Source of the DNA: Flavobacterium gyeonganense
Lineage (GTDB): Bacteria; Bacteroidota; Bacteroidia; Flavobacteriales; Flavobacteriaceae
Length of the DNA stretch: 64,000 nucleotides
Direction: 5' to 3'
NCBI RefSeq assembly: GCF_029625295.1
Contig: NZ_CP121112.1
Span: 3,348,001-3,412,000, forward strand
The position numbers and the translations under genes were made by a program. This document shows, in pieces, positions 55,710 to 64,000 of this stretch. Numbering within the stretch: position 1 is the stretch's first letter; the number at the start of each line of letters is the position of its first letter. The notes below the pieces were generated by a model. The model was not told where the DNA came from, searched no databases, and saw only the letters and a program-made list of their open reading frames with translations.

Positions 55710-56720
55710 ATGAAATTAATCTTAAGAACTTATAATCTAAAGCTAAAACACACTTTTAGAATTTCAAGGAAATCTATCGATTTTCAGCCTTCACTAATAG
55801 TAGAATTACAGGATGATGGATTTTCAGGATATGGTGAAGCTACTTCGAATCCGTATTACAACATTACTATAGAAATTTTGCAGCAGGATATTGAAAAAAT
55901 CCGTGCTATTGTAGAAGAATCGCATGATGAAACTCCAGAAGAATTTTGGTTGAAAATAAATCCGTTTTTAAAAGACAATCCTTTTGCGTTATGTGCCCTG
56001 GATAATGCCTATAATGATTTGTATGCACGAAAAAAGGGTAAAAAGTTATATGAATTATGGAATTATGATATTAGCCATAATCCATTAACGAATTATACCA
56101 TTGGGATAGACACTATTGAAAACATGGTCTTGAAGATGAAAGGATTTCCATGGCCGATTTATAAAATAAAGTTAGGAACTCCTGAGGATATTGAAATTGT
56201 AACCGAATTGCGAAAACACACCAATGCCATTTTTAGGGTTGATGCCAATTGCGCCTGGACTGTTGATGAAACCCTGAAAAATGCAATTATTCTGAAAAAC
56301 TTAGGTGTTGAATTTATTGAACAGCCCTTGAAAGCGGATGATTGGTATGGGCATAAAGAAGTTTTTGAAAATGCTGTTTTGCCTGTTATAGCCGATGAAA
56401 ATTGTATTGCAGAAGAAGATATCGCCAAATGTCACAATCATTTTCATGGTGTAAACATAAAATTGATGAAATGCGGAGGAATTACTCCGGGAAGAAGAAT
56501 GATTGCCGAATCTAAAAAACGGGGACTAAAAACAATGGTGGGCTGTATGACAGAATCTACTGTCGGAATTTCAGCAATAGCGCATTTGTTGCCGGAATTA
56601 GATTATGTTGACATGGATGGCTCATTATTATTAGCAGAAGATATTGCGGACGGTGTAACAATAAAAAACGGGAAAACTTATTATCCGGACAGAGCAGGAA
56701 CAGGAGTGATTTTATTCTAA
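55710..56720 (+). CDS. Dipeptide epimerase (enolase superfamily, L-Ala-D/L-Glu type)
   Basis: 336 residues from ATG 55710. The barrel shows IYKIKLGTPEDIEIV (KxK catalytic lysine), FRVDANCAWTVDE and FIEQPL (metal ligands Asp and Glu), IADENC, and NIKLMKCGGITPG (second lysine). These are the marks of the muconate-lactonizing subgroup that epimerises dipeptides from murein. It starts 24 bases after pabB and is probably co-transcribed. Works well with the murein recycling genes at 28-35 kb. Confidence 0.88.
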   Translation: MKLILRTYNLKLKHTFRISRKSIDFQPSLIVELQDDGFSGYGEATSNPYYNITIEILQQDIEKIRAIVEESHDETPEEFWLKINPFLKDNPFALCALDNAYNDLYARKKGKKLYELWNYDISHNPLTNYTIGIDTIENMVLKMKGFPWPIYKIKLGTPEDIEIVTELRKHTNAIFRVDANCAWTVDETLKNAIILKNLGVEFIEQPLKADDWYGHKEVFENAVLPVIADENCIAEEDIAKCHNHFHGVNIKLMKCGGITPGRRMIAESKKRGLKTMVGCMTESTVGISAIAHLLPELDYVDMDGSLLLAEDIADGVTIKNGKTYYPDRAGTGVILF

Positions 56721-56740
56721 TATTTCCTTTTAAAATAGTG

Positions 56741-56748
56741 TACCTTTG
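56741..56748 (+). promoter_or_regulatory. -7 box of the DUF1456 gene
   Basis: TACCTTTG, about 66 bases before the ATG. Confidence 0.5.
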
Positions 56749-56814
56749 CAAAATAAACGATGCTGAGGAAGAACAAATAACACTTGAAACCTCAAACCCG
56801 AAACAAAACAAAAA

Positions 56815-57279
56815 ATGACAAACAACGATATCTTAAAAAAACTTCGCGTGGCTTTAATGCTCCGTGATGATCAAATAGTTGAAATTTTAGAATTAGTAGA
56901 TTTTAGAATTACAAAATCAGAATTAGGTGCTTTTTTCAGAGCAGAAGATCATCCTAACTATATGGAATGCGGCGATCAGGTTTTGCGTAACTTTCTAAAC
57001 GGACTAGTTATTCATTTAAGAGGAACGAAAGAAAATCCAAAGAATCCAAATGATGTTTTGGCGAAGCATAAAGCTGAAATTCCGAAGAAAGATAATACGA
57101 AAGAAAGACCTGAGTTTAAAGCTGCGCCAAAAGACAGCGAAAGAGGAAGAGGAGATCAAAGTCCCTCAAAGTCTGGTTCGGCAGCTAAAAAAACTAAAAA
57201 GAAAGAATTTCCAAAAGGAAATGGAAAACCATCTGTTGTAGAAAAAGTAGTTTACAAAAACGGTAAGAATAAGAAATAA
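56815..57279 (+). CDS. DUF1456-family protein (YehS-like)
   Basis: 154 residues. Two tandem DUF1456 units: NNDILKKLRVALMLRDDQIV and CGDQVLRNFLNGLVIHLRG, each with the LR.AL.L.D..I pattern; ELGAFFRAEDHPNY between. The C-terminal 60 residues are Lys-rich and disordered (SGSAAKKTKKKEFPKGNGK). Function unknown. Confidence 0.88.
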   Translation: MTNNDILKKLRVALMLRDDQIVEILELVDFRITKSELGAFFRAEDHPNYMECGDQVLRNFLNGLVIHLRGTKENPKNPNDVLAKHKAEIPKKDNTKERPEFKAAPKDSERGRGDQSPSKSGSAAKKTKKKEFPKGNGKPSVVEKVVYKNGKNKK

Positions 57280-57323
57280 AAATTCAGATGTGTTTTATAC
57301 AATGCATCTTCGATTTTACATTC

Positions 57324-57353
57324 AAAAAACCATTCGCTAAGAATGGTTTTTTT
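57324..57353. terminator. Bidirectional terminator between DUF1456 and response regulator genes
   Basis: AAAAAACCATTC (57324-57335) is perfectly complementary to GAATGGTTTTTT (57341-57352), with A/T runs on both sides. Confidence 0.85.
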
Positions 57354-58059
57354 ATATCTTATTCTGGTCGATTCTATAAAAGAAAGCATCTTTGAACGTA
57401 GCACCAATCGGCAATTCTTTTCCATTAATAAAAACAGAAAAACTGTCTGTAGATTCGATTTGTTTTAAAGCGATAACATAGGATTTATGTATCTGAATGA
57501 AATTTCTTTCCGGCAATGATTCGATTATGTTTTTTAAAGAAGAATGTGTGATAATTTGCTGTTTTTTAGTATGAATACAAACATAATTCTGAAGACTTTC
57601 TACATACAAAATTTCCTCTAAAAGCAATTTCTGAAATTTATTTTTGCCATCAGTTTTTACAAAAATAAAATCAGATGAATTATTAATTGTTTCTGATTCT
57701 TTTTTTGGCTCTTCAATCAATTTGGTGGCAGCCTGATAAAAGCGTTCAAAAGCAATGGGTTTCAATAAATAATCAGTAGCATTTAATTCGAAACCTTCTA
57801 AGGCAAAGTCAGGATATGCCGTTGTAAAAATGACTTTGATATCTTTAGAAATAATTCTGGAAATCTGCAAACCTGTTAATTGCGGCATTTGGATATCCAA
57901 AAAAATAACATCGACTTTATTTGAATTTAAAAACTCCAAAGCTTTTAAGGAATCATTAAAAATGCCCACTTCTTCAAGAAAGGAAACTTTCTCAACATAG
58001 CTTTTTAAGATACGGGTTGCCGGTGGTTCATCATCCACAATGATACATTTAAGTTTCAT
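57352..58059 (-). CDS. LytTR-family response regulator
   Basis: 235 residues. Receiver domain with IIVDDEPPATRIL, VIFLDIQMPQLTG (phospho-Asp) and TAYPDFALEGFELNATDYLLKP. A LytTR DNA-binding domain follows (FQKLLLEEILYVESLQNYVCI, PERNFIQIHKSYVIAL). It controls transcription in response to the kinase coded two bases upstream. Confidence 0.94.
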   Translation of the reverse strand: MKLKCIIVDDEPPATRILKSYVEKVSFLEEVGIFNDSLKALEFLNSNKVDVIFLDIQMPQLTGLQISRIISKDIKVIFTTAYPDFALEGFELNATDYLLKPIAFERFYQAATKLIEEPKKESETINNSSDFIFVKTDGKNKFQKLLLEEILYVESLQNYVCIHTKKQQIITHSSLKNIIESLPERNFIQIHKSYVIALKQIESTDSFSVFINGKELPIGATFKDAFFYRIDQNKI

Positions 58060-58061
58060 GA

Positions 58062-59102
58062 TTAGTTGTTTAAAGGAATTTTTAAATACGTTTTAAAGGT
58101 ATTGTTTTCTGACGTTTTCTCAAGTATAAATTGATCTTTGTATGCATATTCCAAACGTTTGGTAAGATTCTCAAAACCAATTCCGGTCGAAGAATAATTT
58201 TCGCCTCCAACATTGTAATTAAAGGTAGAAATTGCTAAGAAATCGTCTTTTATTTTGATTGAAATAATTGCTTTTTCATCACAATTATTAAGTTTTCCAT
58301 GTTTAAAAACATTTTCGACGAAATGTATTAAGGCAGCCGGAATAATTTTTTCGGTCGTGTAATTTCCTTCAATCTCAAAATTTAAATAGAGCTGATCTTC
58401 AAATCTTTTCTTCTGTAAATGAATATAATTTTCTATAAACTGAATTTCTTTAGAGAGTAAAACCTCTTCTTTATCTGTTTCTGTAATGACGTAACGAAGC
58501 AAATCGGACAAGACCAAGATATCCGAAGCCATTTGATCCTCTTTCAAAATCAGCTGGCTATAAAATGAATTCAGAGTATTAAACAAAAAATGTGGACTTA
58601 CCTGAGATTTCAGCATTTGTAATTCGGCTTTTTTATTCTCTAAAATCAATTGTTGATTTAGTTTGTATGTATTCTGAAATTGCCAAAATAAATAGCTTAA
58701 AGCACTTAAAATAATAGCTGGTAAACCAAAGAAGAAATTGTCACGGATATAATACGTTACTTCTCTTGTTTTTTCAGCATAATTATGAATTCCTGTAAGT
58801 TCAAAAACGATAACTTCCTGTAAAAAATAACGAATTCCCGCAAAAATCAATAATGAAACAGGAATACTCAATAGGTAGAATACTATTTTCTTGTTATTAA
58901 AAAACCAATCACAAAAAGTATAAAAATTAAGAATATAAACGATAAAAATTGACAGAATAAAAGTCACATTAAATGAGAAATACATAGTGCTGAAAACAAA
59001 ATCCATTTCGCGATTATTTACTCCAATATCCCAAAGATAGAAAGTGATAAATAGTCCCAGGAAAAGTATGATATGATAATAGAAAGGAATTTTTAGCTTC
59101 AT
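58062..59102 (-). CDS. LytS-like sensor histidine kinase
   Basis: 346 residues. Several transmembrane helices in the first 155 residues (YHIILFLGLFITFYLWDIG and others), a short coiled coil, and the His_kinase domain QVSPHFLFNTLNSFYSQLI, with the phosphoacceptor in PHFLFN. The ATPase part is compact (LIHFVENVFKHGKLN, STGIGFENLTKRLEYAY). It pairs with the LytTR regulator two bases downstream. The signal is unknown. Confidence 0.93.
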   Translation of the reverse strand: MKLKIPFYYHIILFLGLFITFYLWDIGVNNREMDFVFSTMYFSFNVTFILSIFIVYILNFYTFCDWFFNNKKIVFYLLSIPVSLLIFAGIRYFLQEVIVFELTGIHNYAEKTREVTYYIRDNFFFGLPAIILSALSYLFWQFQNTYKLNQQLILENKKAELQMLKSQVSPHFLFNTLNSFYSQLILKEDQMASDILVLSDLLRYVITETDKEEVLLSKEIQFIENYIHLQKKRFEDQLYLNFEIEGNYTTEKIIPAALIHFVENVFKHGKLNNCDEKAIISIKIKDDFLAISTFNYNVGGENYSSTGIGFENLTKRLEYAYKDQFILEKTSENNTFKTYLKIPLNN

Positions 59103-59291
59103 AATGATTTTATTATTCCTTCAAAAATACAACTATGAGTTTACATGAATACGATATTTATATAAAACGATTATTTTTCGGGATGAACTGTCAAAAACAA
59201 TACATGAAAATTTTCAATACCAAATTTCCAATGTTAGTGATTTGGAATTTGGTGTTCATCAAAAACTAAAAATTTAGCCGAAAAGCAAATG

Positions 59292-59299
59292 TACATTTG
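59292..59299 (+). promoter_or_regulatory. -7 box of the DUF5694 gene
   Basis: TACATTTG, 23 bases before the ATG at 59323. Confidence 0.5.
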
Positions 59300-59322
59300 T
59301 GATAAATTTAAAACAAATCATC

Positions 59323-60126
59323 ATGAAAAAAATCGCTTTATTATTAGTTTTGACAATTGTATTCAACACTGTTTCTGCTCAATCAAAGAAGAAGCAAATA
59401 TTATTACTAGGAACTTTCCATTTTGAGAATCCGGGACTTGATGTTGCCAAAGTAAATACCTTTAATGTAATGTCAGACAAGAGCCAGAAAGAATTGGAAA
59501 ACATAACTAATAAGATTAAGAAGTTTGGTCCGGATAAAATTTTTATTGAATGGAATTATGAAAAACAAGACAATCTGGATAAATTCTACAATAAAAATAC
59601 GGATAGTTTACTGCACAAAGATGCAGATGAGATAGTTCAATTGGCCTTAAGATCGGCTAAGAAACTTGGGCATAAAAAACTTTATGGAATTGATTACAAC
59701 AATGCTGATTTTCCGTATGAGAGTTTGGTAAAAGGAATGAAAGAAGCCAATCAATTGGATTTAATCAGGAAGAATGAAGAAACAATGAAGTATTATCAAA
59801 CAGATCACAATAAAAAGATTACGAAGTATTCTTTGACTGAATTGCTTTTGGATACAAATACAAAAGCATCAATTGAAGGCAATATTGGCTGGTATCTTCA
59901 AACCGCTATTAAAGGTGGAAAGAAAGATAATTTTGTTGGAGCCTTTTTAGTTTCTGAATGGTATAGAAGGAATTTGTATATGTATGCTTTAATTCAAAAA
60001 CTTACTGAAAGTCAAGATGATAAAATAATGGTTTTATTAGGAGCCGGACATACAGCAATGATTAGGGAATTTGTGGAACATAATCCTGAATTTGAAATTG
60101 TGGAACTGGCAACTGTTTTAAAATAA
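59323..60126 (+). CDS. Secreted DUF5694-type protein
   Basis: 267 residues from ATG 59323, which begins a signal peptide (MKKIALLLVLTIVFNTVSAQ). LLLGTFHFENPGLDVAKVNT and IMVLLGAGHTAMIREFVEHN are the family's hallmark blocks with GTFHF and GAGH, similar to TraB/ChaN-type folds. IFIEW between them fits. Exported; enzyme activity unknown. It converges on sucC with a shared terminator. Confidence 0.85.
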   Translation: MKKIALLLVLTIVFNTVSAQSKKKQILLLGTFHFENPGLDVAKVNTFNVMSDKSQKELENITNKIKKFGPDKIFIEWNYEKQDNLDKFYNKNTDSLLHKDADEIVQLALRSAKKLGHKKLYGIDYNNADFPYESLVKGMKEANQLDLIRKNEETMKYYQTDHNKKITKYSLTELLLDTNTKASIEGNIGWYLQTAIKGGKKDNFVGAFLVSEWYRRNLYMYALIQKLTESQDDKIMVLLGAGHTAMIREFVEHNPEFEIVELATVLK

Positions 60127-60145
60127 TAACAAGACAACTAAAAAC

Positions 60146-60177
60146 AAAAAATCCTAAGTCAAGCTTAGGATTTTTTT
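60146..60177. terminator. Bidirectional terminator
   Basis: ATCCTAAG (60151-60158) pairs with CTTAGGAT (60164-60171); A run before and T run after. Confidence 0.85.
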
Positions 60178-60199
60178 ATATAACTAATTTCTTATTTGA

Positions 60200-61393
60200 T
60201 TAAGATAAAGCAGCTTTAACCTGGTCAGCAGCTTCCTGAAATTGGACTGCAGATAAGATTGGCATACCAGAGTTGTCAATTAATTCTTTTGCAATTTCAG
60301 CGTTAGTTCCTTGCAAACGAACAATGATTGGCACATTGATAGCATCTCCCATGTTTTTGTAAGCGTCAACAACACCCTGAGCAACACGGTCACAACGAAC
60401 GATTCCTCCAAAGATGTTAATTAAAATCGCTTTTACGTTTGGGTCTTTCAAGATGATACGGAAAGCTGTTTCAACACGCTTAGCATCAGCAGTTCCTCCT
60501 ACGTCAAGGAAGTTAGCAGGCTCGAAACCAGCATATTTAATTAAGTCCATAGTAGCCATAGCAAGACCAGCTCCGTTTACCATACATCCTACAGTACCGT
60601 CAAGGTCAACATAGTTTAGACCAACTTCTTTAGCTTCAACTTCGATTGGATTCTCCTCACGAATATCACGCATTTCAGCATATTTTGGTTGTCTGTATAA
60701 AGCATTATCATCGATATTTACTTTAGCATCAACAGCCATAATTTTATTATCAGATGTTTTAAGAACTGGGTTGATTTCGAACATAGAAGCATCAGAACCA
60801 ATGTAAGCATTGTATAATGCATCGATGAATTTCACCATTTCTTTAAAAGCATTTCCAGAAAGACCTAAATTGAAAGCAATTCTTCTTGCCTGAAAACCTT
60901 GTAATCCAACAGAAGGATCTACTTCTTCAGTAAAAATTAAGTGTGGCGTGTGTTCAGCAACTTCTTCGATATCCATTCCACCTTCAGTAGAATACATGAT
61001 CATATTGCGACCTGTAGCTCTATTTAATAAAACAGAAACATAAAATTCAGAAGTTTCACTTTCACCAGGATAGTAAACATCTTCAGCTACTAAAACTTTG
61101 TTTACTTTTTTACCCTCAGCAGAAGTTTGAGGAGTAATTAATTGCATTCCGATAATTTGTCCTGCAATTTCTTCAACTTGTTGTAAATTTTTAGCTAGCT
61201 TAACTCCACCACCTTTTCCACGTCCACCCGCGTGAATTTGTGCTTTAATTACATGCCATCCTGTTCCGGTTTCAGCAGTTAATTGTTTTGCAGCAGCAAC
61301 AGCTTCAACCGCATTGTTAGCTACAATTCCGCGTTGAATGCGTACTCCGTAACTCGCTAGAATTTCTTTTCCTTGATATTCGTGTATGTTCAT
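60200..61393 (-). CDS. sucC: Succinyl-CoA synthetase beta subunit (ADP-forming)
   Basis: 397 residues from the ATG at 61393 ([17 protein letters not shown]); an earlier in-frame ATG at 61453 lies upstream of the -7 box. ATP-grasp part with [27 protein letters not shown], and C-terminal CoA-ligase part with [20 protein letters not shown] and [21 protein letters not shown] cycle step making ATP from succinyl-CoA. Monocistronic, sucD is not in the window. Confidence 0.96.
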   Translation of the reverse strand: MNIHEYQGKEILASYGVRIQRGIVANNAVEAVAAAKQLTAETGTGWHVIKAQIHAGGRGKGGGVKLAKNLQQVEEIAGQIIGMQLITPQTSAEGKKVNKVLVAEDVYYPGESETSEFYVSVLLNRATGRNMIMYSTEGGMDIEEVAEHTPHLIFTEEVDPSVGLQGFQARRIAFNLGLSGNAFKEMVKFIDALYNAYIGSDASMFEINPVLKTSDNKIMAVDAKVNIDDNALYRQPKYAEMRDIREENPIEVEAKEVGLNYVDLDGTVGCMVNGAGLAMATMDLIKYAGFEPANFLDVGGTADAKRVETAFRIILKDPNVKAILINIFGGIVRCDRVAQGVVDAYKNMGDAINVPIIVRLQGTNAEIAKELIDNSGMPILSAVQFQEAADQVKAALS

Positions 61394-61441
61394 AATATAG
61401 AATTTGTCTGGTTCTGAATTTATTTCAGAATAAAAGTGCGA

Positions 61442-61449
61442 CAAAAGTA
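61442..61449 (-). promoter_or_regulatory. -7 box of sucC
   Basis: TACTTTTG on the minus strand, 48 bases before the ATG. Confidence 0.5.
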
Positions 61450-61753
61450 GCAAAATTGAACTAAAAACTAAAATCTTTTTTAATTAATAATAAACCAATC
61501 CCACTTTGTTAAATTAATTTAATTAAAGTCAAAAAAAGATTAAGCTAAAATATCTTTATTGTTAATTCTAAACCGCTATATCGTTTTAGAATTAACATAA
61601 AAGCAACGTATTTTAAGAGCTAATTGTTGATTTTTCTTAATATAATTTAAAACGAATTGTGATTTTGGCAATTCACAATGGGTTCTATAATATTATTATC
61701 ATTTAAGAACCCTTTTTCTAATATTCCTATAAAAATATAAGGCAAAGTATAAT

Positions 61754-61789
61754 TTTGGTACATTATATTTAATGAAATCTTTATTTTTG
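61754..61789 (+). promoter_or_regulatory. Candidate promoter of gltB
   Basis: TATTTTTG at 61782-61789, TTTG at 61754-61757; 24-base spacer is at the long end. Confidence 0.45.
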
Positions 61790-61806
61790 TAAAAAAAATA
61801 TCAAGA

Positions 61807-64000
61807 ATGAAACTAAAAGAACAAGGCCTTTATTTGCCAGAATTCGAGCATGAAAACTGCGGAGCTGGTTTTATCTGCAATCTTAAAGGAGAAAAGACAA
61901 ACCAAATTATTCATGACGCTCTTGAGATTCTAGTTAAGCTGGAACACAGAGGTGGAGTGAGTGCTGATGGAAAAACAGGGGATGGAGCTGGACTTTTAAT
62001 TGATATTCCTCATGATTATTTCAAGAGGATATGTGATTTTGAATTGCCTGCTGCACGTGAGTATGCTGTTGGAATGGTATTTTTACCAAAAATTAAAAAT
62101 CAATACGATTTTTGTAAAGAGGTTTTTGAAAAAGAAATTAAAGCACAGGGACTTTCTGTTTTAGGATGGAGAGAAGTACCGGTTGACTCTTCTCAACTAG
62201 GTGAAATCGCTTTAGCATCAGAGCCAACTATTGAACAAATCTTTATTGGAAAAAACGAAGCTATTGAAGATGCTGTTTTTAAAGCAAAATTATATGCAGC
62301 GCGTAAGATTACTGAGCATAGCATCAGACATTCTAAGATATCACAAAGCTCGTATTTTTATCTTCCAAGTTTATCTACAACGACTATAATATATAAAGGT
62401 ATTATTATGCCTGAAGATATTGGTCCATATTATACTGATTTACAACAAACGGATTTAGTAACACGTTTGGCTTTAGTTCACCAGCGTTTTTCTACTAATA
62501 CGATGCCTACCTGGGAATTGGCCCAGCCATTTAGATACATGTGCCAAAATGGTGAGATCAATACTTTGCGTGGTAACGTGAGCAGAATGCGTGTTCGTGA
62601 GGAAATTATGAAAAGCGAGGTTTTCGGACCACAAATCGATAAATTATTCCCAATCATTTTACCAGGAAAATCAGATTCAGCTTCTATGGATATGGTGGTG
62701 GAATTGTTAACACATACCGGAAGATCATTACCTGAAGTAATGATGATGATGATTCCTGAGGCATGGGAAAAACACAAAACAATGTCTCCTGAAAGAAAAG
62801 CATTCTATGAGTACAATGCTTGTATTATGGAGCCATGGGATGGTCCTGCCTCTGTGCCGTTTTCAGATGGGGATTATGTAGGGGCATTGTTAGATCGTAA
62901 CGGATTAAGACCTTCAAGATATACAGTTACAAAAAGCGGTAAATTAATAATGGCTTCTGAAATTGGAGTTGTTGAAGTACCAGCAGAAGACGTTGAAAGT
63001 CATGGTAGATTAGAGCCAGGAAAAATGTTCCTTGTGGATATGAATGAAGGGCGTATAATCAATGACGAAGAAATTAAAAGTAAAATTGTTTCTGAAAGAC
63101 CTTATCAGGAATGGTTAAACCAATACAGATTACACTTAAGAGATGTTCCTGAAACATCAGATGTTTGCCCAGTTGAAACTAGTGATCTGCCTACAAGAGA
63201 GCGTCTTTTTAATTATACTTTAGAAGATATTCAGGATGTAATTACTCCTATGGCTCAAACAGGTAAAGAAGCATTGGGTTCAATGGGAATTGATACGCCT
63301 CTTGCGGTATTATCAGACAGACCACAGTTGATTCCTAATTACTTCAAACAATTATTCGCTCAGGTAACGAATCCGCCTTTGGATGGTATTCGTGAAGAAA
63401 TTGTGACTGATATTGCTTTGAACTTAGGTCAGGATCGTAATATTTTTGATATTACAAGTAAGCAATGCCGTAAATTAAGAATTCAGAATCCGGTCATTTC
63501 TAACGGTGACTTAGAAAAAATCAGAACTATTTCTATAGATAACTTCAAAGCAGAAACTTTTAAAATTTTATATCCTAAAGCTGAGGGTATGAACGGTTTG
63601 GAAAATGCTTTGGATGCTATTATTGTGCAAATTACAAAAGCGGTAGAAAGAGGAACTAATATTATTATTCTTTCTGACAGAGGAGTGAATAAAGAGTTTG
63701 CTCCAATCCCGGCTTTATTGGCTTGTTCATATGTAAATCATCAGATGAACCGTTTGCGTAAGCGTTCTTATTTTGATATTATCATGGAATCTGCAGAGCC
63801 TCGTGAGCCGCATCATTTTGCTACATTATTTGGATACGGTGCTAGTGCGATCAATCCTTATATGGTAAATGAAATTATCCGTGTTCAGGTTAAGGAAGGA
63901 TTTATTACCGGAATTTCAGAACAAAAAGCGGTTGATAATTTCAATAAAGCAATTGGTTCAGGAATTTTGAAGATTATGAATAAAATCGGAATCTCAACTT
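61807..64000 (+). CDS. gltB: Glutamate synthase large subunit, 3' end beyond window
   Basis: 731 codons present with no stop. MKLKEQGLYLPEFEHENCGA puts Cys18 after a short propeptide as the class II glutaminase nucleophile; LEHRGGVSADGKTGDGAGLL, HQRFSTNTMPTWELAQPFR and NGEINTLRGN complete that domain. The central domain has PAEDVESHGRLEPGKMFLVD and the start of the FMN barrel (GSMGIDTPLAVLSDRPQLIP). It makes glutamate from 2-oxoglutarate and glutamine. Starts from its own promoter, divergent from sucC. Confidence 0.96.
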   Translation, partial: MKLKEQGLYLPEFEHENCGAGFICNLKGEKTNQIIHDALEILVKLEHRGGVSADGKTGDGAGLLIDIPHDYFKRICDFELPAAREYAVGMVFLPKIKNQYDFCKEVFEKEIKAQGLSVLGWREVPVDSSQLGEIALASEPTIEQIFIGKNEAIEDAVFKAKLYAARKITEHSIRHSKISQSSYFYLPSLSTTTIIYKGIIMPEDIGPYYTDLQQTDLVTRLALVHQRFSTNTMPTWELAQPFRYMCQNGEINTLRGNVSRMRVREEIMKSEVFGPQIDKLFPIILPGKSDSASMDMVVELLTHTGRSLPEVMMMMIPEAWEKHKTMSPERKAFYEYNACIMEPWDGPASVPFSDGDYVGALLDRNGLRPSRYTVTKSGKLIMASEIGVVEVPAEDVESHGRLEPGKMFLVDMNEGRIINDEEIKSKIVSERPYQEWLNQYRLHLRDVPETSDVCPVETSDLPTRERLFNYTLEDIQDVITPMAQTGKEALGSMGIDTPLAVLSDRPQLIPNYFKQLFAQVTNPPLDGIREEIVTDIALNLGQDRNIFDITSKQCRKLRIQNPVISNGDLEKIRTISIDNFKAETFKILYPKAEGMNGLENALDAIIVQITKAVERGTNIIILSDRGVNKEFAPIPALLACSYVNHQMNRLRKRSYFDIIMESAEPREPHHFATLFGYGASAINPYMVNEIIRVQVKEGFITGISEQKAVDNFNKAIGSGILKIMNKIGIST

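Larger units (their letters stand above)
61394..61806. other. Divergent promoter region between sucC and gltB
   Basis: 413 bases with no gene. Holds the sucC -7 box (61442-61449), the gltB -7 box (61782-61789) and an imperfect inverted pair around 61565-61600 (TTCTAAACCGCTATATCGTTTTAGAA). Confidence 0.6.

Overview
The window looks like chromosomal DNA from a Flavobacterium-type member of the Bacteroidota. The evidence is low G+C, many promoter boxes of the TAnnTTTG type with an upstream TTG, a cell-surface protein with a type IX secretion (T9SS) sorting domain, an AraC-regulator remnant, YARHG and DUF6952 small proteins, and intergenic repeats of a kind common in this genus.

Layout. 1-3300: the 3' part of an Rhs/YD-repeat gene that loses its 5' end at a repeat. 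3452-17350: an accessory, repeat-rich region. It holds a delta-60-repeat T9SS cargo protein, a Crp/Fnr regulator with an AhpD-like protein, single-gene units bounded by inverted GTTAGCACC/GGTGCTAAC boxes (integron-cassette-like), a four-gene minus-strand operon resembling the Bacillus sdp toxin system (sdpC-sdpA-sdpB plus a DUF1648 membrane protein), secreted or membrane hypotheticals, and a broken AraC regulator. 17648-18858: a lipoprotein and tRNA-Ser(TGA). 19010-26057: a minus-strand housekeeping run (tpx, dgkA, ftsK, lolA, lptF, ribB, thioesterase). 26500-27948: a peroxiredoxin/thioredoxin/DUF6952 operon. 28074-34975: murein-recycling-type genes (GH3, GNAT, AmpG-like MFS, GHL10 hydrolase, anmK). 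35193-40753: a second accessory patch with a BCS1-like AAA ATPase, a foldback repeat, a candidate pseudoknotted RNA ahead of a small ORF, and a two-domain peptidoglycan-hydrolase effector beside a lipoprotein that may be its immunity protein. 41002-64000: mostly core metabolism and transport (TauE/DUF1634, FAD/Fe-S oxidoreductase, Gfo/Idh/MocA, amino-acid permease, lpd, lipocalin, DoxX, pabB, dipeptide epimerase, LytTR two-component pair, sucC, and gltB running off the end).

Six otherwise normal genes (AraC remnant, lptF, TauE, FAD/Fe-S oxidoreductase, lipocalin, DUF4349) are each split by one missing base inside an A/T run. lptF is expected to be essential, so the likeliest explanation is homopolymer under-calling in the assembly; real decay or slippage are the alternatives. 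Two accessory genes (8702-9351 and 14679-16590) are also split, by one missing and one extra base.

The best candidates for undescribed biology are the Sdp-like operon in a Gram-negative non-sporeformer, the cassette-like inverted boxes, the 37016-37146 RNA structure, and the 37602-40753 effector/immunity pair.
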